A DNA stretch of 64,000 bases from an uncultured Lachnospiraceae bacterium (GTDB lineage Bacteria > Bacillota > Clostridia > Lachnospirales > Lachnospiraceae), in the NCBI GenBank assembly GCA_910586255.1, contig CAJUHR010000020.1, positions 19,817-83,816 on the forward strand. Reading direction: 5' to 3'. Below, piece by piece: positions 34,259 through 43,643 of the stretch. Each line of letters starts with the position of its first letter. Position 1 is the stretch's first letter. The translations under genes and the position numbers were made by a program. The notes below the pieces were generated by a model. The model was not told the DNA's origin. It searched no databases and saw only the letters and a list, made by a program, of their open reading frames with translations.

Positions 34259-35235
34259 TATCAGAAAACACCCATAAGGAGCTGTCTTTAGCCCGGCCGA
34301 AGGAATTTGAACACAGACCGGTTTTGCTTGAGGAAATCGTTGACAGCCTGAATATCAAAGAGGACGGAACCTATGTGGACGGCACTCTGGGAGGAGGAGG
34401 CCATGCCAGCCATGTCTTGCAGAGACTGAAAAAGGGCCGTCTGATCGGAATTGACCAGGACGGGGATGCCATAGAGGCTGCCTCAAAGCGGCTTTTGCCC
34501 TTTAAAGAGCAGGTGGTCATTGCGCGCAGCAACTATGAGAGAATGGGTCAGGTCCTGGATTCTTTGGGGGTGATACAGGTGGACGGGATTTATCTGGATC
34601 TGGGAGTGTCCTCCTATCAGCTGGATACTTTAGAGAGAGGATTTACCTATCGGGATAAGGATGCCCCCTTAGATATGCGCATGGACCAGCGGGGAGAGCG
34701 GACGGCGGCAGACATTGTCAATACCTGCAGCGAGGCAGAGCTAAGCCGGATTCTCTGGGAATACGGGGAGGAGCGGTATGCGAAAAGAATTGCCAAAAAT
34801 CTTGTGGAGGCACGGAAGATAAAGCCGATAAAGACGGCAGGAGAGCTGGTGGATGTGATACGGGCATCGATTCCCATGAAGCTGCAGGCATCGGGAGGCC
34901 ATCCGGCCAAAAGGACCTTCCAGGCTCTTAGAATCGAGTTAAACCAGGAGCTTTTCGTGCTGGAGCACTCCATTGACGGGATGATTGACCGGCTAAAGCC
35001 AGGGGGGAGACTCTGCATTATCACCTTTCACTCCTTGGAGGACCGGATTGTGAAGAATCGGTTTAGGGAGAATGAGAACCCCTGCATATGTCCGCCGGGC
35101 TTTCCGGTATGCGTGTGCGGCCGGGTCAGCAAAGGAAGGGTGGTGACACGAAAGCCGATTATACCGGCACCGGAGGAAATCGCGGGAAACAAGCGGTCCA
35201 AAAGCTCCAAGCTGCGGGTATTTGAGCGAACATAG
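34255..35235 (+). CDS. rsmH: 16S rRNA m4C1402 methyltransferase RsmH
   Basis: Methylates N4 of C1402 in the ribosomal P site. The SAM motif reads GTLGGGGHASHVL (about residues 43-55) and the C-terminus has the family pattern FHSLEDRIVK...CICPP. 326 aa. It is coupled to mraZ and followed by ftsL. Confidence 0.96.
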   Translation: MISENTHKELSLARPKEFEHRPVLLEEIVDSLNIKEDGTYVDGTLGGGGHASHVLQRLKKGRLIGIDQDGDAIEAASKRLLPFKEQVVIARSNYERMGQVLDSLGVIQVDGIYLDLGVSSYQLDTLERGFTYRDKDAPLDMRMDQRGERTAADIVNTCSEAELSRILWEYGEERYAKRIAKNLVEARKIKPIKTAGELVDVIRASIPMKLQASGGHPAKRTFQALRIELNQELFVLEHSIDGMIDRLKPGGRLCIITFHSLEDRIVKNRFRENENPCICPPGFPVCVCGRVSKGRVVTRKPIIPAPEEIAGNKRSKSSKLRVFERT

Positions 35236-35278
35236 GAGACAGCAAGCCTTAAGGGAATGAGAGAAAGGAGGAATCAGA

Positions 35279-35758
35279 ATGGCTACAGGGAGAAGAACAT
35301 CCGCGCGTCCGGAATACATCTATGGGAACACGGCAAGGGCGATTGAGCCTTTAAAAAAGGAAAAGAGTAAGTCCCAGCGTCCGGTTCGCCGCAGGGTGGT
35401 AAGCTATACGGTTCGGAGAAATCAGGAAATGGCGCTTCACATGAATCTTCCTTATGTAATTCTGCTTACTCTGGCAGCATTCTGTGTTTTGGCGATCTGC
35501 GTAAATTATCTGCAGATCCAGTCTACCATCACGGCCCGTCTTTCCCACATTGAAGAGCTGGAAAGAGATGTGGAGCAGTTAAAAGCAGAGAACGATGCAA
35601 CGGAGACCAGGATCAACACAAGTATCGACCTGGATTATATTTATAAGGTGGCGACAGAAGAATTAGGAATGGTCTATGCCAATCGAGATCAGGTGCTTTT
35701 GTATGATAAGACGGAAAGTGAGTATGTAAGACAATATGAGGACATCCCGACACAATAA
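35279..35758 (+). CDS. ftsL: FtsL-like cell division protein
   Basis: A 159-aa bitopic protein: a basic cytosolic part (residues 1-58), one membrane helix (VILLTLAAFCVLAICVNYL, about 60-78), then a short coiled coil (IEELERDVEQLKAENDATE). Sequence conservation is weak in FtsL, but size, topology and place between rsmH and a transpeptidase gene support it. It would form the divisome subcomplex with FtsQ/DivIB and a DivIC protein. It overlaps the next gene by 23 bases. Confidence 0.85.
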   Translation: MATGRRTSARPEYIYGNTARAIEPLKKEKSKSQRPVRRRVVSYTVRRNQEMALHMNLPYVILLTLAAFCVLAICVNYLQIQSTITARLSHIEELERDVEQLKAENDATETRINTSIDLDYIYKVATEELGMVYANRDQVLLYDKTESEYVRQYEDIPTQ

Positions 35759-37988
35759 TCCAGGTGGGAAGCCCGGAAAGAAACGTACCTTTACCGAGAA
35801 CATGCGGAAAAAGCTGGCGATTGCGGTTATCGTAATTACGCTGGCTTTGTTTGCCTTAATTTATGTGCTTTACAATATTATTCAGGAAAACCAGGACAGC
35901 TATAATCAGATTGTGCTTTCCCAGCAGGACTATGAGAGCCGTCCGATTCCATACCGGAGAGGGGATATTATGGATCGGAACCGCACCTATCTTGCTACCA
36001 CTCAGAAGGTATACAACCTGATTCTGGATCCAAGACAGATTATGTCCGATGAGGAGAATTTTCTGGAGCCGTCCGTGTCAGCCCTGGCCAGTGTGTTTGG
36101 ATACGATCCCAATACTATCCGCGCGCTGATCCGGGAGAACCCCTCCAAGCAGTATATCCGGTATGAGCGGCAGCTGGACTATGAACAGAAAAGTGCCTTT
36201 GAGGAGCTAAAAAAGGCCACCAATGAGAAAAACGCGGCTAACAATTTAAAGGCCAGGGTCCGCGGCGTGTGGTTTGAGGAGGAGTATAAGCGGATTTATC
36301 CCTATGATTCCTTGGGCTGCAGCGTTATCGGCTTTGTCAATGGAGACGGCCTGGAGGGAGCCGTGGGCATCGAGCGCTCCTACAATGACGCTCTGACCGG
36401 CATCAACGGGAGGGAGTATGGATATCTGAATGATGAATCCACCTTAGAGCGGGTGATCAAGTCAGCCACCAACGGCAACACGGTGGTGTCCACCATTGAT
36501 TTAAAGATTCAGGATGTGGTGGAAAAAAATATCCGTCAGTGGATGGAGGAGACAGGCTCCAAACACATCGGGGTAGTGGTGATGAATCCCAACAACGGGG
36601 AGGTTCTTGCCATGGCCAGCGAGCGCAGCTTTGATCTTAATAATCCCAGAGATATAGACGGACGCTACACGGCGGAGGAAATCTGGGAGGCAGGACTTAA
36701 AGAGGCAAGGGATACTTACAATCGGAAGCATAAGGAGGAAACTCCCATAACTGTCGAACAGGTGCCCGAGTACTTTTCCGATGAGGATATTCGCTCCTAT
36801 GGTCAGCAGGTGATCTGGAATCAGCTGTGGAGAAATTACTGCATCAGCGATACTTTTGAGCCAGGGTCTCCTCAGAAAATATTTACTGTGGCGGCAGCCT
36901 TGGAGGAAGGGGTGATCGATGGCACCGAATCCTTTTTTTGTGACGGCTATCAGGAGGTGGGAGGCTGGAAGATTGCTTGCGTAAAGACCAGCGGCCATGG
37001 AAATCTGACGGTTACGGAGTCTTTGATGCAGTCCTGCAATGACTGTATGATGCAGATTGCCGCCATGACGGGAAAGGGGCGGTTTATAAAATATCAGAAG
37101 ATGTTCGGCTTTGGTGCCCGTACCGGCATTGACCTTCCGGGAGAGGCAGACACGAAAACCCTGGTATACGGAGAGAATGACATGAACGCCTCCTCCCTGG
37201 CAACCAACTCCTTTGGACAGAACTACAACTGCACCATGATTCAGATGGCAGCCGCCTACTGCTCGGTGATCAACGGCGGCTCTTACTATGAGCCTCATGT
37301 AGTGAAACAGATTCTCAATGAGCAGGGAGCGGTAGTGCAGAGGGTGGATCCGAAGCTGGTGCGGGAGACAGTGTCGGAGAACACGGCAAGATACATCCGG
37401 GAGGCACTGCTTCGCACCGTGTCGGAGGGAACCGGAAAGGCAGCGGCAGTGGAGGGCTATGAGATTGCAGGAAAAACCGGCACGGGGGAAAAGTATCCCC
37501 GGAAGAACAAGAAATACCTGGTATCCTTCTGCGGGTTTGCTCCGGCCATGGATCCTCAGGTTCTGGTTTATGTAACGATCGATGAGCCCAATGTGGAGGA
37601 TCAGGCCCACAGCTCCTATGCCAGCGGTGTGTTCCAGAAGATCATGGCTGAGATTCTTCCCTATATGAATATTTTTCCCATATCAGGTCCGGAGGACAGC
37701 GCGGAGGATATGGGAGGCGTGCTGCCTGAGCGGGAGGGGATCACTGACAATACCGCCCGGCCGGAGCCGGAGGAGACAAAGATCTACGAGACAGACGAGT
37801 ATGTGGAGTCGTGGCAGGAGGAAGGCGGGATTCCCGCCCAGCTTCCGGAGGGAGCCACAGAAGGTGAGATGACAACGGAAGCGGACACGGCGCTGGATGA
37901 AAGCAGCTTACCGGAGGAAAGCCGGGAGTCTGCAGAGAGCAGCGGCTCTCCCGAAAGCAGGGAAACACCGGAGGGCGGGAGTCCGTAA
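35736..37988 (+). CDS. ftsI: Peptidoglycan D,D-transpeptidase (FtsI/PBP2b class)
   Basis: Division transpeptidase: an N-terminal membrane anchor (about residues 30-50), the PBP dimerisation region (RPIPYRRGDIMDRN) and the penicillin-binding domain. Active-site motifs are SPQK (Ser about 378), SCN and KTG (AGKTGTGEK). The usual STFK is replaced by SPQK, keeping Ser and Lys. The last 100 residues are Glu/Ser/Pro-rich and low in complexity. It starts within ftsL. A second transpeptidase of the SpoVD type follows, so this copy is probably the vegetative one. Confidence 0.9.
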   Translation: MRTSRHNNPGGKPGKKRTFTENMRKKLAIAVIVITLALFALIYVLYNIIQENQDSYNQIVLSQQDYESRPIPYRRGDIMDRNRTYLATTQKVYNLILDPRQIMSDEENFLEPSVSALASVFGYDPNTIRALIRENPSKQYIRYERQLDYEQKSAFEELKKATNEKNAANNLKARVRGVWFEEEYKRIYPYDSLGCSVIGFVNGDGLEGAVGIERSYNDALTGINGREYGYLNDESTLERVIKSATNGNTVVSTIDLKIQDVVEKNIRQWMEETGSKHIGVVVMNPNNGEVLAMASERSFDLNNPRDIDGRYTAEEIWEAGLKEARDTYNRKHKEETPITVEQVPEYFSDEDIRSYGQQVIWNQLWRNYCISDTFEPGSPQKIFTVAAALEEGVIDGTESFFCDGYQEVGGWKIACVKTSGHGNLTVTESLMQSCNDCMMQIAAMTGKGRFIKYQKMFGFGARTGIDLPGEADTKTLVYGENDMNASSLATNSFGQNYNCTMIQMAAAYCSVINGGSYYEPHVVKQILNEQGAVVQRVDPKLVRETVSENTARYIREALLRTVSEGTGKAAAVEGYEIAGKTGTGEKYPRKNKKYLVSFCGFAPAMDPQVLVYVTIDEPNVEDQAHSSYASGVFQKIMAEILPYMNIFPISGPEDSAEDMGGVLPEREGITDNTARPEPEETKIYETDEYVESWQEEGGIPAQLPEGATEGEMTTEADTALDESSLPEESRESAESSGSPESRETPEGGSP

Positions 37989-38028
37989 ACAGCTTCCATA
38001 TAACATTTGTCACATACAGAACAGACAG

Positions 38029-38062
38029 AGGGCGGCGCATGAAAAATGTTTCCGCCCTTTTT
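38029..38062 (+). terminator. Internal terminator between the two transpeptidase genes
   Basis: AGGGCGG and CCGCCCT pair across 16 bases and run into TTTTT. It may lower read-through into the SpoVD-like gene and the murein genes, which have their own promoter at 39946. The rest of the gap to 38196 shows no clear consensus promoter. Confidence 0.7.
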
Positions 38063-38196
38063 ATACGCGCGGGCCCGCAAAAGGAGGCTTGCTGATAAAT
38101 CAGCACAGGGGCCATGGAAGGGAAAATCTCTCATGCCCGGTTCTAAACAGAGGCCCTTCTCATATACTGTAATAATGAGCAGGCATGGAGGAAGGG

Positions 38197-39945
38197 ATGG
38201 GCTCCAATCAGACTCAGCATCGCAGGAAAATGACACTGCTATGTTTCCTTATCTTCTCAGCCATGATTGGTCTTATGGGACGTCTTGGGTATCTGATGCT
38301 GTGCCGTTCGGAGCACTATAGTCAGATGGCGGAGGATCTTCATGAGCGGGAGCGGACCATCAAGGCAGCCAGAGGAAGGATTCTGGATGCCAACGGAGTG
38401 GTGATTGCCACAAACCGGACTGTATGCACTATTTCGGTCATTTATAATCAGGTTAAGGACAGAGAACAGGTGATCCGCGCTTTGTGCCGGGAGCTTGACA
38501 TGGAGGAGGAGGGGGTGCGAAAGAAGGTGGAGAAGCGCAGCTCCCGTGAAATCATCCGCACTAATGTGGACAAGGAGATCGGAGACCGTATCCGGGATTA
38601 TCACCTGGAAGGAGTAAAGGTGGACGAGGATTATAAGCGGTATTATCCCTATGACTGCCTTGCTTCCAAGGTGCTGGGCTTTACAGGCGGGGACAACCAG
38701 GGAATCGTAGGCCTGGAGGTCATCTACGAGGAATATCTTAAGGGCATCAACGGCACCATCCTCACCACAACGGACGCGGCCGGGGTGGAGGTGGAGAATA
38801 CCTTTGAGGACCGGGTGGAGCCGGTGGCAGGCAATGACCTGTATATCAGCCTTGATGTGAATATCCAGCAGTACGCGGAGCAGGCTGCCTATGAGACCAT
38901 GGAGAAAAAGGGCGCCAAGCGGGTCTCCGTGATTGTGATGAACCCTAAAAACGGGGAGATTCTGGCCATGGTGAATGTTCCGGAGTTTAACTTAAACGAT
39001 CCCTTTACCCTGAATGTGGAGCCGCCGGAGGGCATCACCCCGGCCGGAAAGCAGGAGCTTTTAAACCAAATGTGGAGAAATCCCGGCATCAATGACACCT
39101 ATGAGCCAGGGTCTACCTTTAAGATCATTACCGCCGCGGCGGGGCTGGAGGCAGGCGTTGTGTCTCTGGAGGATCGCTTTTCATGTCCGGGCTTTCGGAT
39201 TGTGGAGGACAGAAAGATCCGCTGTCACAAGGTGGGGGGCCACGGTCAGGAGAATTTTCTTCAGGGGGCTATGAATTCTTGCAATCCGGTGTTTATCGAT
39301 GTGGGTCAGAGGCTGGGGGTAGACCAGTATTGCCACTATTTTGAGCAGTTTGGATTAAGGGCAAAGACCGGAATCGACCTTCCCGGGGAGGCGGCCACCA
39401 TTATGCACAAGAAAGAAAACATGGGGCTTGTGGAGCTGGCCACGGTCTCCTTCGGCCAGTCCTTTCAGATTACGCCGATACAGCTGATCACCACGGCATC
39501 CTCCATCGTAAACGGGGGAAACCGGGTGACTCCCCATTTTGCTGTAAAGACGGTCAGCGGAGACGGAATGAGAGTCCATCGTTTTACCTATCCGATAAAG
39601 GAGCACATTGTCTCGGAGGAGACCAGCGCCACCATGCGCTATATTCTGGAGCAGGTGGTTTCTGAGGGGAGCGGGAAGAAGGCCTCTCTTCCAGGCTTTC
39701 GCATCGGCGGCAAGACTGCCACATCAGAGAAGCTGCCCAGAAGCCTGAAAAAATACATTTCCTCTTTTATCGGTTTTGCACCGGCCAATGACCCTCAGGT
39801 AATCGCCCTGATCACCATCGATGAACCCCAGGGAATCTATTACGGCGGAACCATCGCCGCCCCGGTAATCGCGGACATTTTTAAAAATATTTTGCCGTAT
39901 TTGGGAATAGAGGAAGAAACTGTTTCAAGTGAATCTAAAGAGTAG
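38197..39945 (+). CDS. spoVD: Penicillin-binding transpeptidase, SpoVD-like
   Basis: A 582-aa class B PBP with one N-terminal membrane helix, the dimerisation region (AARGRILDANG) and the motifs STFK (Ser about 306), SCN (NSCNP) and KTA (GGKTATSEK). In Bacillus, SpoVD makes spore cortex; it usually carries a PASTA domain, which is absent here, so the call rests on position and similarity. ATG 38197 is chosen because GGAGG lies 5 bases before it; the ATG at 38185 has none. Confidence 0.8.
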   Translation: MGSNQTQHRRKMTLLCFLIFSAMIGLMGRLGYLMLCRSEHYSQMAEDLHERERTIKAARGRILDANGVVIATNRTVCTISVIYNQVKDREQVIRALCRELDMEEEGVRKKVEKRSSREIIRTNVDKEIGDRIRDYHLEGVKVDEDYKRYYPYDCLASKVLGFTGGDNQGIVGLEVIYEEYLKGINGTILTTTDAAGVEVENTFEDRVEPVAGNDLYISLDVNIQQYAEQAAYETMEKKGAKRVSVIVMNPKNGEILAMVNVPEFNLNDPFTLNVEPPEGITPAGKQELLNQMWRNPGINDTYEPGSTFKIITAAAGLEAGVVSLEDRFSCPGFRIVEDRKIRCHKVGGHGQENFLQGAMNSCNPVFIDVGQRLGVDQYCHYFEQFGLRAKTGIDLPGEAATIMHKKENMGLVELATVSFGQSFQITPIQLITTASSIVNGGNRVTPHFAVKTVSGDGMRVHRFTYPIKEHIVSEETSATMRYILEQVVSEGSGKKASLPGFRIGGKTATSEKLPRSLKKYISSFIGFAPANDPQVIALITIDEPQGIYYGGTIAAPVIADIFKNILPYLGIEEETVSSESKE

Positions 39946-39974
39946 TTGATTATTCCAGGAAAAAGACGTATACT
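39946..39974 (+). promoter_or_regulatory. Predicted sigma-A promoter of mraY-murD-ftsW
   Basis: TTGATT directly after the previous stop codon, 17 bases, TATACT. It leaves an 80-base leader before mraY. Confidence 0.65.
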
Positions 39975-40055
39975 ATTCAATGTGAAAAACAAAGAAACCG
40001 TTCGGTCTGCCCGTGCGGCTAAAAACAAAGGATACATAACATATAGGGGTGCAGC

Positions 40056-41024
40056 ATGATTAATGAGACCATACTAGCGATTATTATTGCCTTTGCCATC
40101 AGCGCGATTCTCTGCCCGGTGGTAATACCGTTTCTCCATAAGCTGAAATTCGGACAGCAGGTCCGCACCGATGGGCCTCAGGCCCATCTGAAGAAGCAGG
40201 GAACACCTACCATGGGCGGATTGGTAATTCTCACCAGCATTATTATCACATCCCTGTTCTACATCCGGGATTATCCAAAGATTATCCCGGTGCTGTTTGT
40301 GACTGTGGGATTCGGCATTATCGGATTTTTAGATGACTATATCAAGATCGTGATGAAGCGCTCCGAGGGACTGAATCCAAAGCAGAAGCTTTTGGGACAA
40401 ATTGTGATCACCGGCGTGTTTGTCTATTATCTGATGAACTCCAGGGAGGTGGGGTCAGCGTCTCTCATTCCCTTTACCGGCGGTTTTGAGAAGGGATATT
40501 TTCTGGATCTGGGTATCCTGTTTATTCCCTTTGTATTTTGTGTGGTGCTGGGAACGGACAATGGCGTGAATTTTACGGACGGACTGGACGGACTGTGTAC
40601 CAGCGTGACGATTCTGATAGCCACTTTTCTGACCATTGTGGCTATCGGGGAGGACAGCGGTATCAGCCCCATTACGGGAGCCGTGGTGGGAAGTCTTTTG
40701 GGATTCCTTCTTTTTAATGTGTATCCGGCCAGGGTGTTTATGGGGGATACAGGTTCCCTGGCCTTAGGAGGCTTTGTGGCATCCAGCGCGCTGATGATGC
40801 AAATGTCATTTTTTATTCCCGTAGTGGGACTCATTTATCTGGTGGAAGTTCTGTCGGTGATTATGCAGGTCAGCTATTTTAAAGCCACAAAGGGTAAACG
40901 GATTTTTAAGATGGCGCCAATCCACCATCATTTTGAGCTGTGCGGATGGTCGGAGACCCGGGTGGTAGCTGTGTTTTCCATTGTTACAGCCATACTCTGT
41001 CTGGTGGCCTATCTGGGGCTTTGA
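40056..41024 (+). CDS. mraY: Phospho-N-acetylmuramoyl-pentapeptide transferase
   Basis: Makes lipid I by moving phospho-MurNAc-pentapeptide onto undecaprenyl phosphate at the inner membrane. About ten membrane helices; key motifs are GTPTMGGL, the Asp pair in FLDDYIK, NFTDGLDGL and FMGDTGSLALGG, and the HHHFE patch in APIHHHFEL. 322 aa is normal. Confidence 0.96.
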   Translation: MINETILAIIIAFAISAILCPVVIPFLHKLKFGQQVRTDGPQAHLKKQGTPTMGGLVILTSIIITSLFYIRDYPKIIPVLFVTVGFGIIGFLDDYIKIVMKRSEGLNPKQKLLGQIVITGVFVYYLMNSREVGSASLIPFTGGFEKGYFLDLGILFIPFVFCVVLGTDNGVNFTDGLDGLCTSVTILIATFLTIVAIGEDSGISPITGAVVGSLLGFLLFNVYPARVFMGDTGSLALGGFVASSALMMQMSFFIPVVGLIYLVEVLSVIMQVSYFKATKGKRIFKMAPIHHHFELCGWSETRVVAVFSIVTAILCLVAYLGL

Positions 41025-41048
41025 GAGATAGTAGGAGGATAAAACGAT

Positions 41049-42404
41049 ATGAGTGATCAAAAGGTACTGGTAGCGGGAGCCGGGAAAAGCGGGATTGCCG
41101 CGGCGAAGCTTCTTCTGGCCCTGGGAGGCGAGGTGATCCTATATGACAGCAATGACCGGCTGGATAAAAACAAGCTGAGGGCAAGATTTGATGAGGATGC
41201 GAGGATTACCATTCTTTTGGGAGAGCTGTCCCGGCCGGGACTGGTGGGAGTGGAGCTGGCGATTATCAGCCCGGGGATTGCCCTGGATGCTCCCTTTGTG
41301 GCAGTGCTCGATGAGGCAAAAGTGCCCATCTGGGGTGAGATTCAGCTGGCCTATCATGTGGCTAAAGGGCAGCTGATAGCCATAACAGGAACCAACGGAA
41401 AGACCACAACCACAGCCCTGACAGGGGAGATCATGAGCGCTTGGTTTGAGGAGGTGTTTGTGGTGGGGAATATCGGCATACCCTGCACGCAGCTGGCTCT
41501 TGACACAACGGATAAGTCGGTGACCGTGGCGGAGGTATCCAGCTTTCAGTTAGAGACCATCATGGATTACCACCCGGATGTAAGCGCTATTTTAAACATA
41601 ACGCCCGATCACTTAAACCGTCACGGAACCATGGAGAATTACATAGAGATCAAGGAGCGGGTCACAGCCAACCAGACGGAGAGGGATTGTGTGGTGCTCA
41701 ACTATGAGGATCCGGCGCTGCGGGAATTCGGCCAGAGGGAGGATTTAAAGCCAAGGGTGATCTTTTTCAGCAGCGCTCATGAGCTTTCTGAGGGGCTGTA
41801 TCTGAGTAATGGTCAGATCATCTATGCCCACGGAGGAAAGCGGGAGCCGGTCATGAACGTGGGAGACATGCAGCTTTTGGGGCGGCACAACCATGAGAAT
41901 GTGATGGCGGCTATAGCCATTGCCTTGCGGATGGGGGTCCCCATGGAGGTGATCTGCCGGGTGGTGAAGAATTTTAAGGCAGTGGAGCATAGAATCGAGT
42001 TTGTGCTGGAGCGGGCCGGGGTGAAATATTACAATGATTCCAAGGGAACCAATCCCGATGCGGCCATTCAGGCTATCCGCGCCATGCCGGGGCCCACGGT
42101 GCTGATTGCAGGAGGCTATGACAAGCAGAGCGAGTATGATACCTGGATCGAGGAGTTTGCCGGAAAGGTGAAATATCTGGTGCTGATCGGCCAGACTCGG
42201 GATAAGATTGCCGAGTGCGCGAGAGCCCATGGGTTCAATGAAATCATGTATGCGGAGGATATGGAAGAGGCTGTTCATGTCTGTGCTGCTTACGCCGATG
42301 CCGGCGACAATGTGCTTTTGTCTCCTGCCTGCGCAAGCTGGGGGATGTTTGACAATTATGAGCAGAGGGGAAGAATATTCAAAGAATGTGTGAGAGGCCT
42401 GTAA
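41049..42404 (+). CDS. murD: UDP-N-acetylmuramoylalanine-D-glutamate ligase
   Basis: Adds D-Glu to UDP-MurNAc-L-Ala. The N-terminal nucleotide fold starts VLVAGAGKSG, the ATP loop is ITGTNGKTTT (about residue 115) and the C-terminal domain has YNDSKGTNPDA. 451 aa. AGGAGG lies 10 bases before the ATG. murE and murF, often neighbours, are not in the cluster. Confidence 0.96.
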   Translation: MSDQKVLVAGAGKSGIAAAKLLLALGGEVILYDSNDRLDKNKLRARFDEDARITILLGELSRPGLVGVELAIISPGIALDAPFVAVLDEAKVPIWGEIQLAYHVAKGQLIAITGTNGKTTTTALTGEIMSAWFEEVFVVGNIGIPCTQLALDTTDKSVTVAEVSSFQLETIMDYHPDVSAILNITPDHLNRHGTMENYIEIKERVTANQTERDCVVLNYEDPALREFGQREDLKPRVIFFSSAHELSEGLYLSNGQIIYAHGGKREPVMNVGDMQLLGRHNHENVMAAIAIALRMGVPMEVICRVVKNFKAVEHRIEFVLERAGVKYYNDSKGTNPDAAIQAIRAMPGPTVLIAGGYDKQSEYDTWIEEFAGKVKYLVLIGQTRDKIAECARAHGFNEIMYAEDMEEAVHVCAAYADAGDNVLLSPACASWGMFDNYEQRGRIFKECVRGL

Positions 42405-42446
42405 GTTGCCGGTTTGCTGTCGTTGGCCGGAGAGGAGGGGAGGCAC

Positions 42447-43580
42447 CTGGCAAAGAATAATAAACCCAGGCGGTTTTACGACTACAGTCTGCTGTTCTGT
42501 GTGATATTTTTGATGGCTTTTGGGCTGGTGATGATTTACAGCGCCAGCTCCTACACGGCACAGCTACAGCACGGAGATGCTTCCTACTATATGATGAGGC
42601 AGTTGAAAATCGCTATGGGAGGGCTGGCCATTGCCCTTGTGATTTCTAAGCTGGATTACCACTGGTATGCCCGGTTTGCATTGCTGGCATATGTGCTTTC
42701 CTATGTGCTTATGATTGCAGTGGCATTCGTGGGAAAGGATTCTCACGGAAGCCGCCGGTGGCTGAATGTGGGAGGCATCACCTTCCAGCCTACAGAATTT
42801 GTAAAAATCGTTCTGATCGTGCTTTTGTCCGTGGTGATTACTCAGATGGGACGCAAGATCAATTCTCTTCGGGCCGTGGCGGCTGTGGTTATACTTACCG
42901 TTCCCATTGCGGGTTTGGTGGCCATGAACAATCTAAGCTCCGGCATTATTATTGTGGGGATTGCCTTTTTTATGCTGTTTGTGGCCTGTGAGAAGAAGTG
43001 GCCCTTCTTTCTCTGCGGGGCTTTGGGAGGCGTGACCGTGGCAATCGCGGGGCCTCTGGCAACCTTTTTGGAAAAGATTAAGCTGTTAAAGCCTTATCAG
43101 CTGGAGCGGATTCACGTGTGGCTGGACCCGGAGGCCTATCCAATGGACGGAGGCTTTCAGGTGCTTCAGGGACTGTATGCCATTGGATCCGGAGGCTTGG
43201 TGGGCAAGGGACTGGGGGAGAGCATTCAGAAGATGGGGTTTGTGCCGGAGGCGCAAAATGACTATATTTTTGCCATTATCTGTGAGGAGCTGGGACTTTT
43301 TGGCGCTGTCTCGGTGATTCTGATCTTTCTTTTTCTGATCTACCGGTTTATGCTGATTGCCGCCAATGCACCGGATCTTTTCGGCGCGCTTTTGGTGGTG
43401 GGAGTCATGGGCCATATTGCGATTCAGGTGATTTTGAATATAGCGGTGGTGACTAACACTATACCCAATACAGGGATTACTTTGCCATTTATCAGCTATG
43501 GAGGAACCTCCGTTATGTTTCTGATGATTGAGATGGGGATGGTTTTAAGTGTGTCAAATCAGATAAAGCTGGAAAAGTAG
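42447..43580 (+). CDS. ftsW: SEDS lipid II polymerase, FtsW/SpoVE type
   Basis: Polymerises glycan strands with a class B PBP. The protein has about ten membrane helices, and shows MIYSASSYTA, DSHGSRRWLNVGG, QPTEFVKI and NTGITLPFISYGG motifs. The start is uncertain: the only strong ribosome site (AGAGGAGGGGAGG, 42431-42443) lies just before CTG 42447, giving a 377-aa product starting at LAKNNKPRRF. TTG codons at 42414 and 42423 are in frame but have no such site. I favour the CTG; if wrong, 8 or 11 residues are added. Confidence 0.88.
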   Translation: MAKNNKPRRFYDYSLLFCVIFLMAFGLVMIYSASSYTAQLQHGDASYYMMRQLKIAMGGLAIALVISKLDYHWYARFALLAYVLSYVLMIAVAFVGKDSHGSRRWLNVGGITFQPTEFVKIVLIVLLSVVITQMGRKINSLRAVAAVVILTVPIAGLVAMNNLSSGIIIVGIAFFMLFVACEKKWPFFLCGALGGVTVAIAGPLATFLEKIKLLKPYQLERIHVWLDPEAYPMDGGFQVLQGLYAIGSGGLVGKGLGESIQKMGFVPEAQNDYIFAIICEELGLFGAVSVILIFLFLIYRFMLIAANAPDLFGALLVVGVMGHIAIQVILNIAVVTNTIPNTGITLPFISYGGTSVMFLMIEMGMVLSVSNQIKLEK

Positions 43581-43643
43581 AGAAACAATTTCCATATCTT
43601 TACATAGGATAGAATATAGGCAAATACCACAGGAGGTATCGGA

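Noticed and set aside
36501..37610. Long open frame (369 codons) on the minus strand
   Set aside because: Lies wholly opposite the ftsI transpeptidase, whose motifs are intact; low-complexity His/Leu-rich product and no ribosome site.
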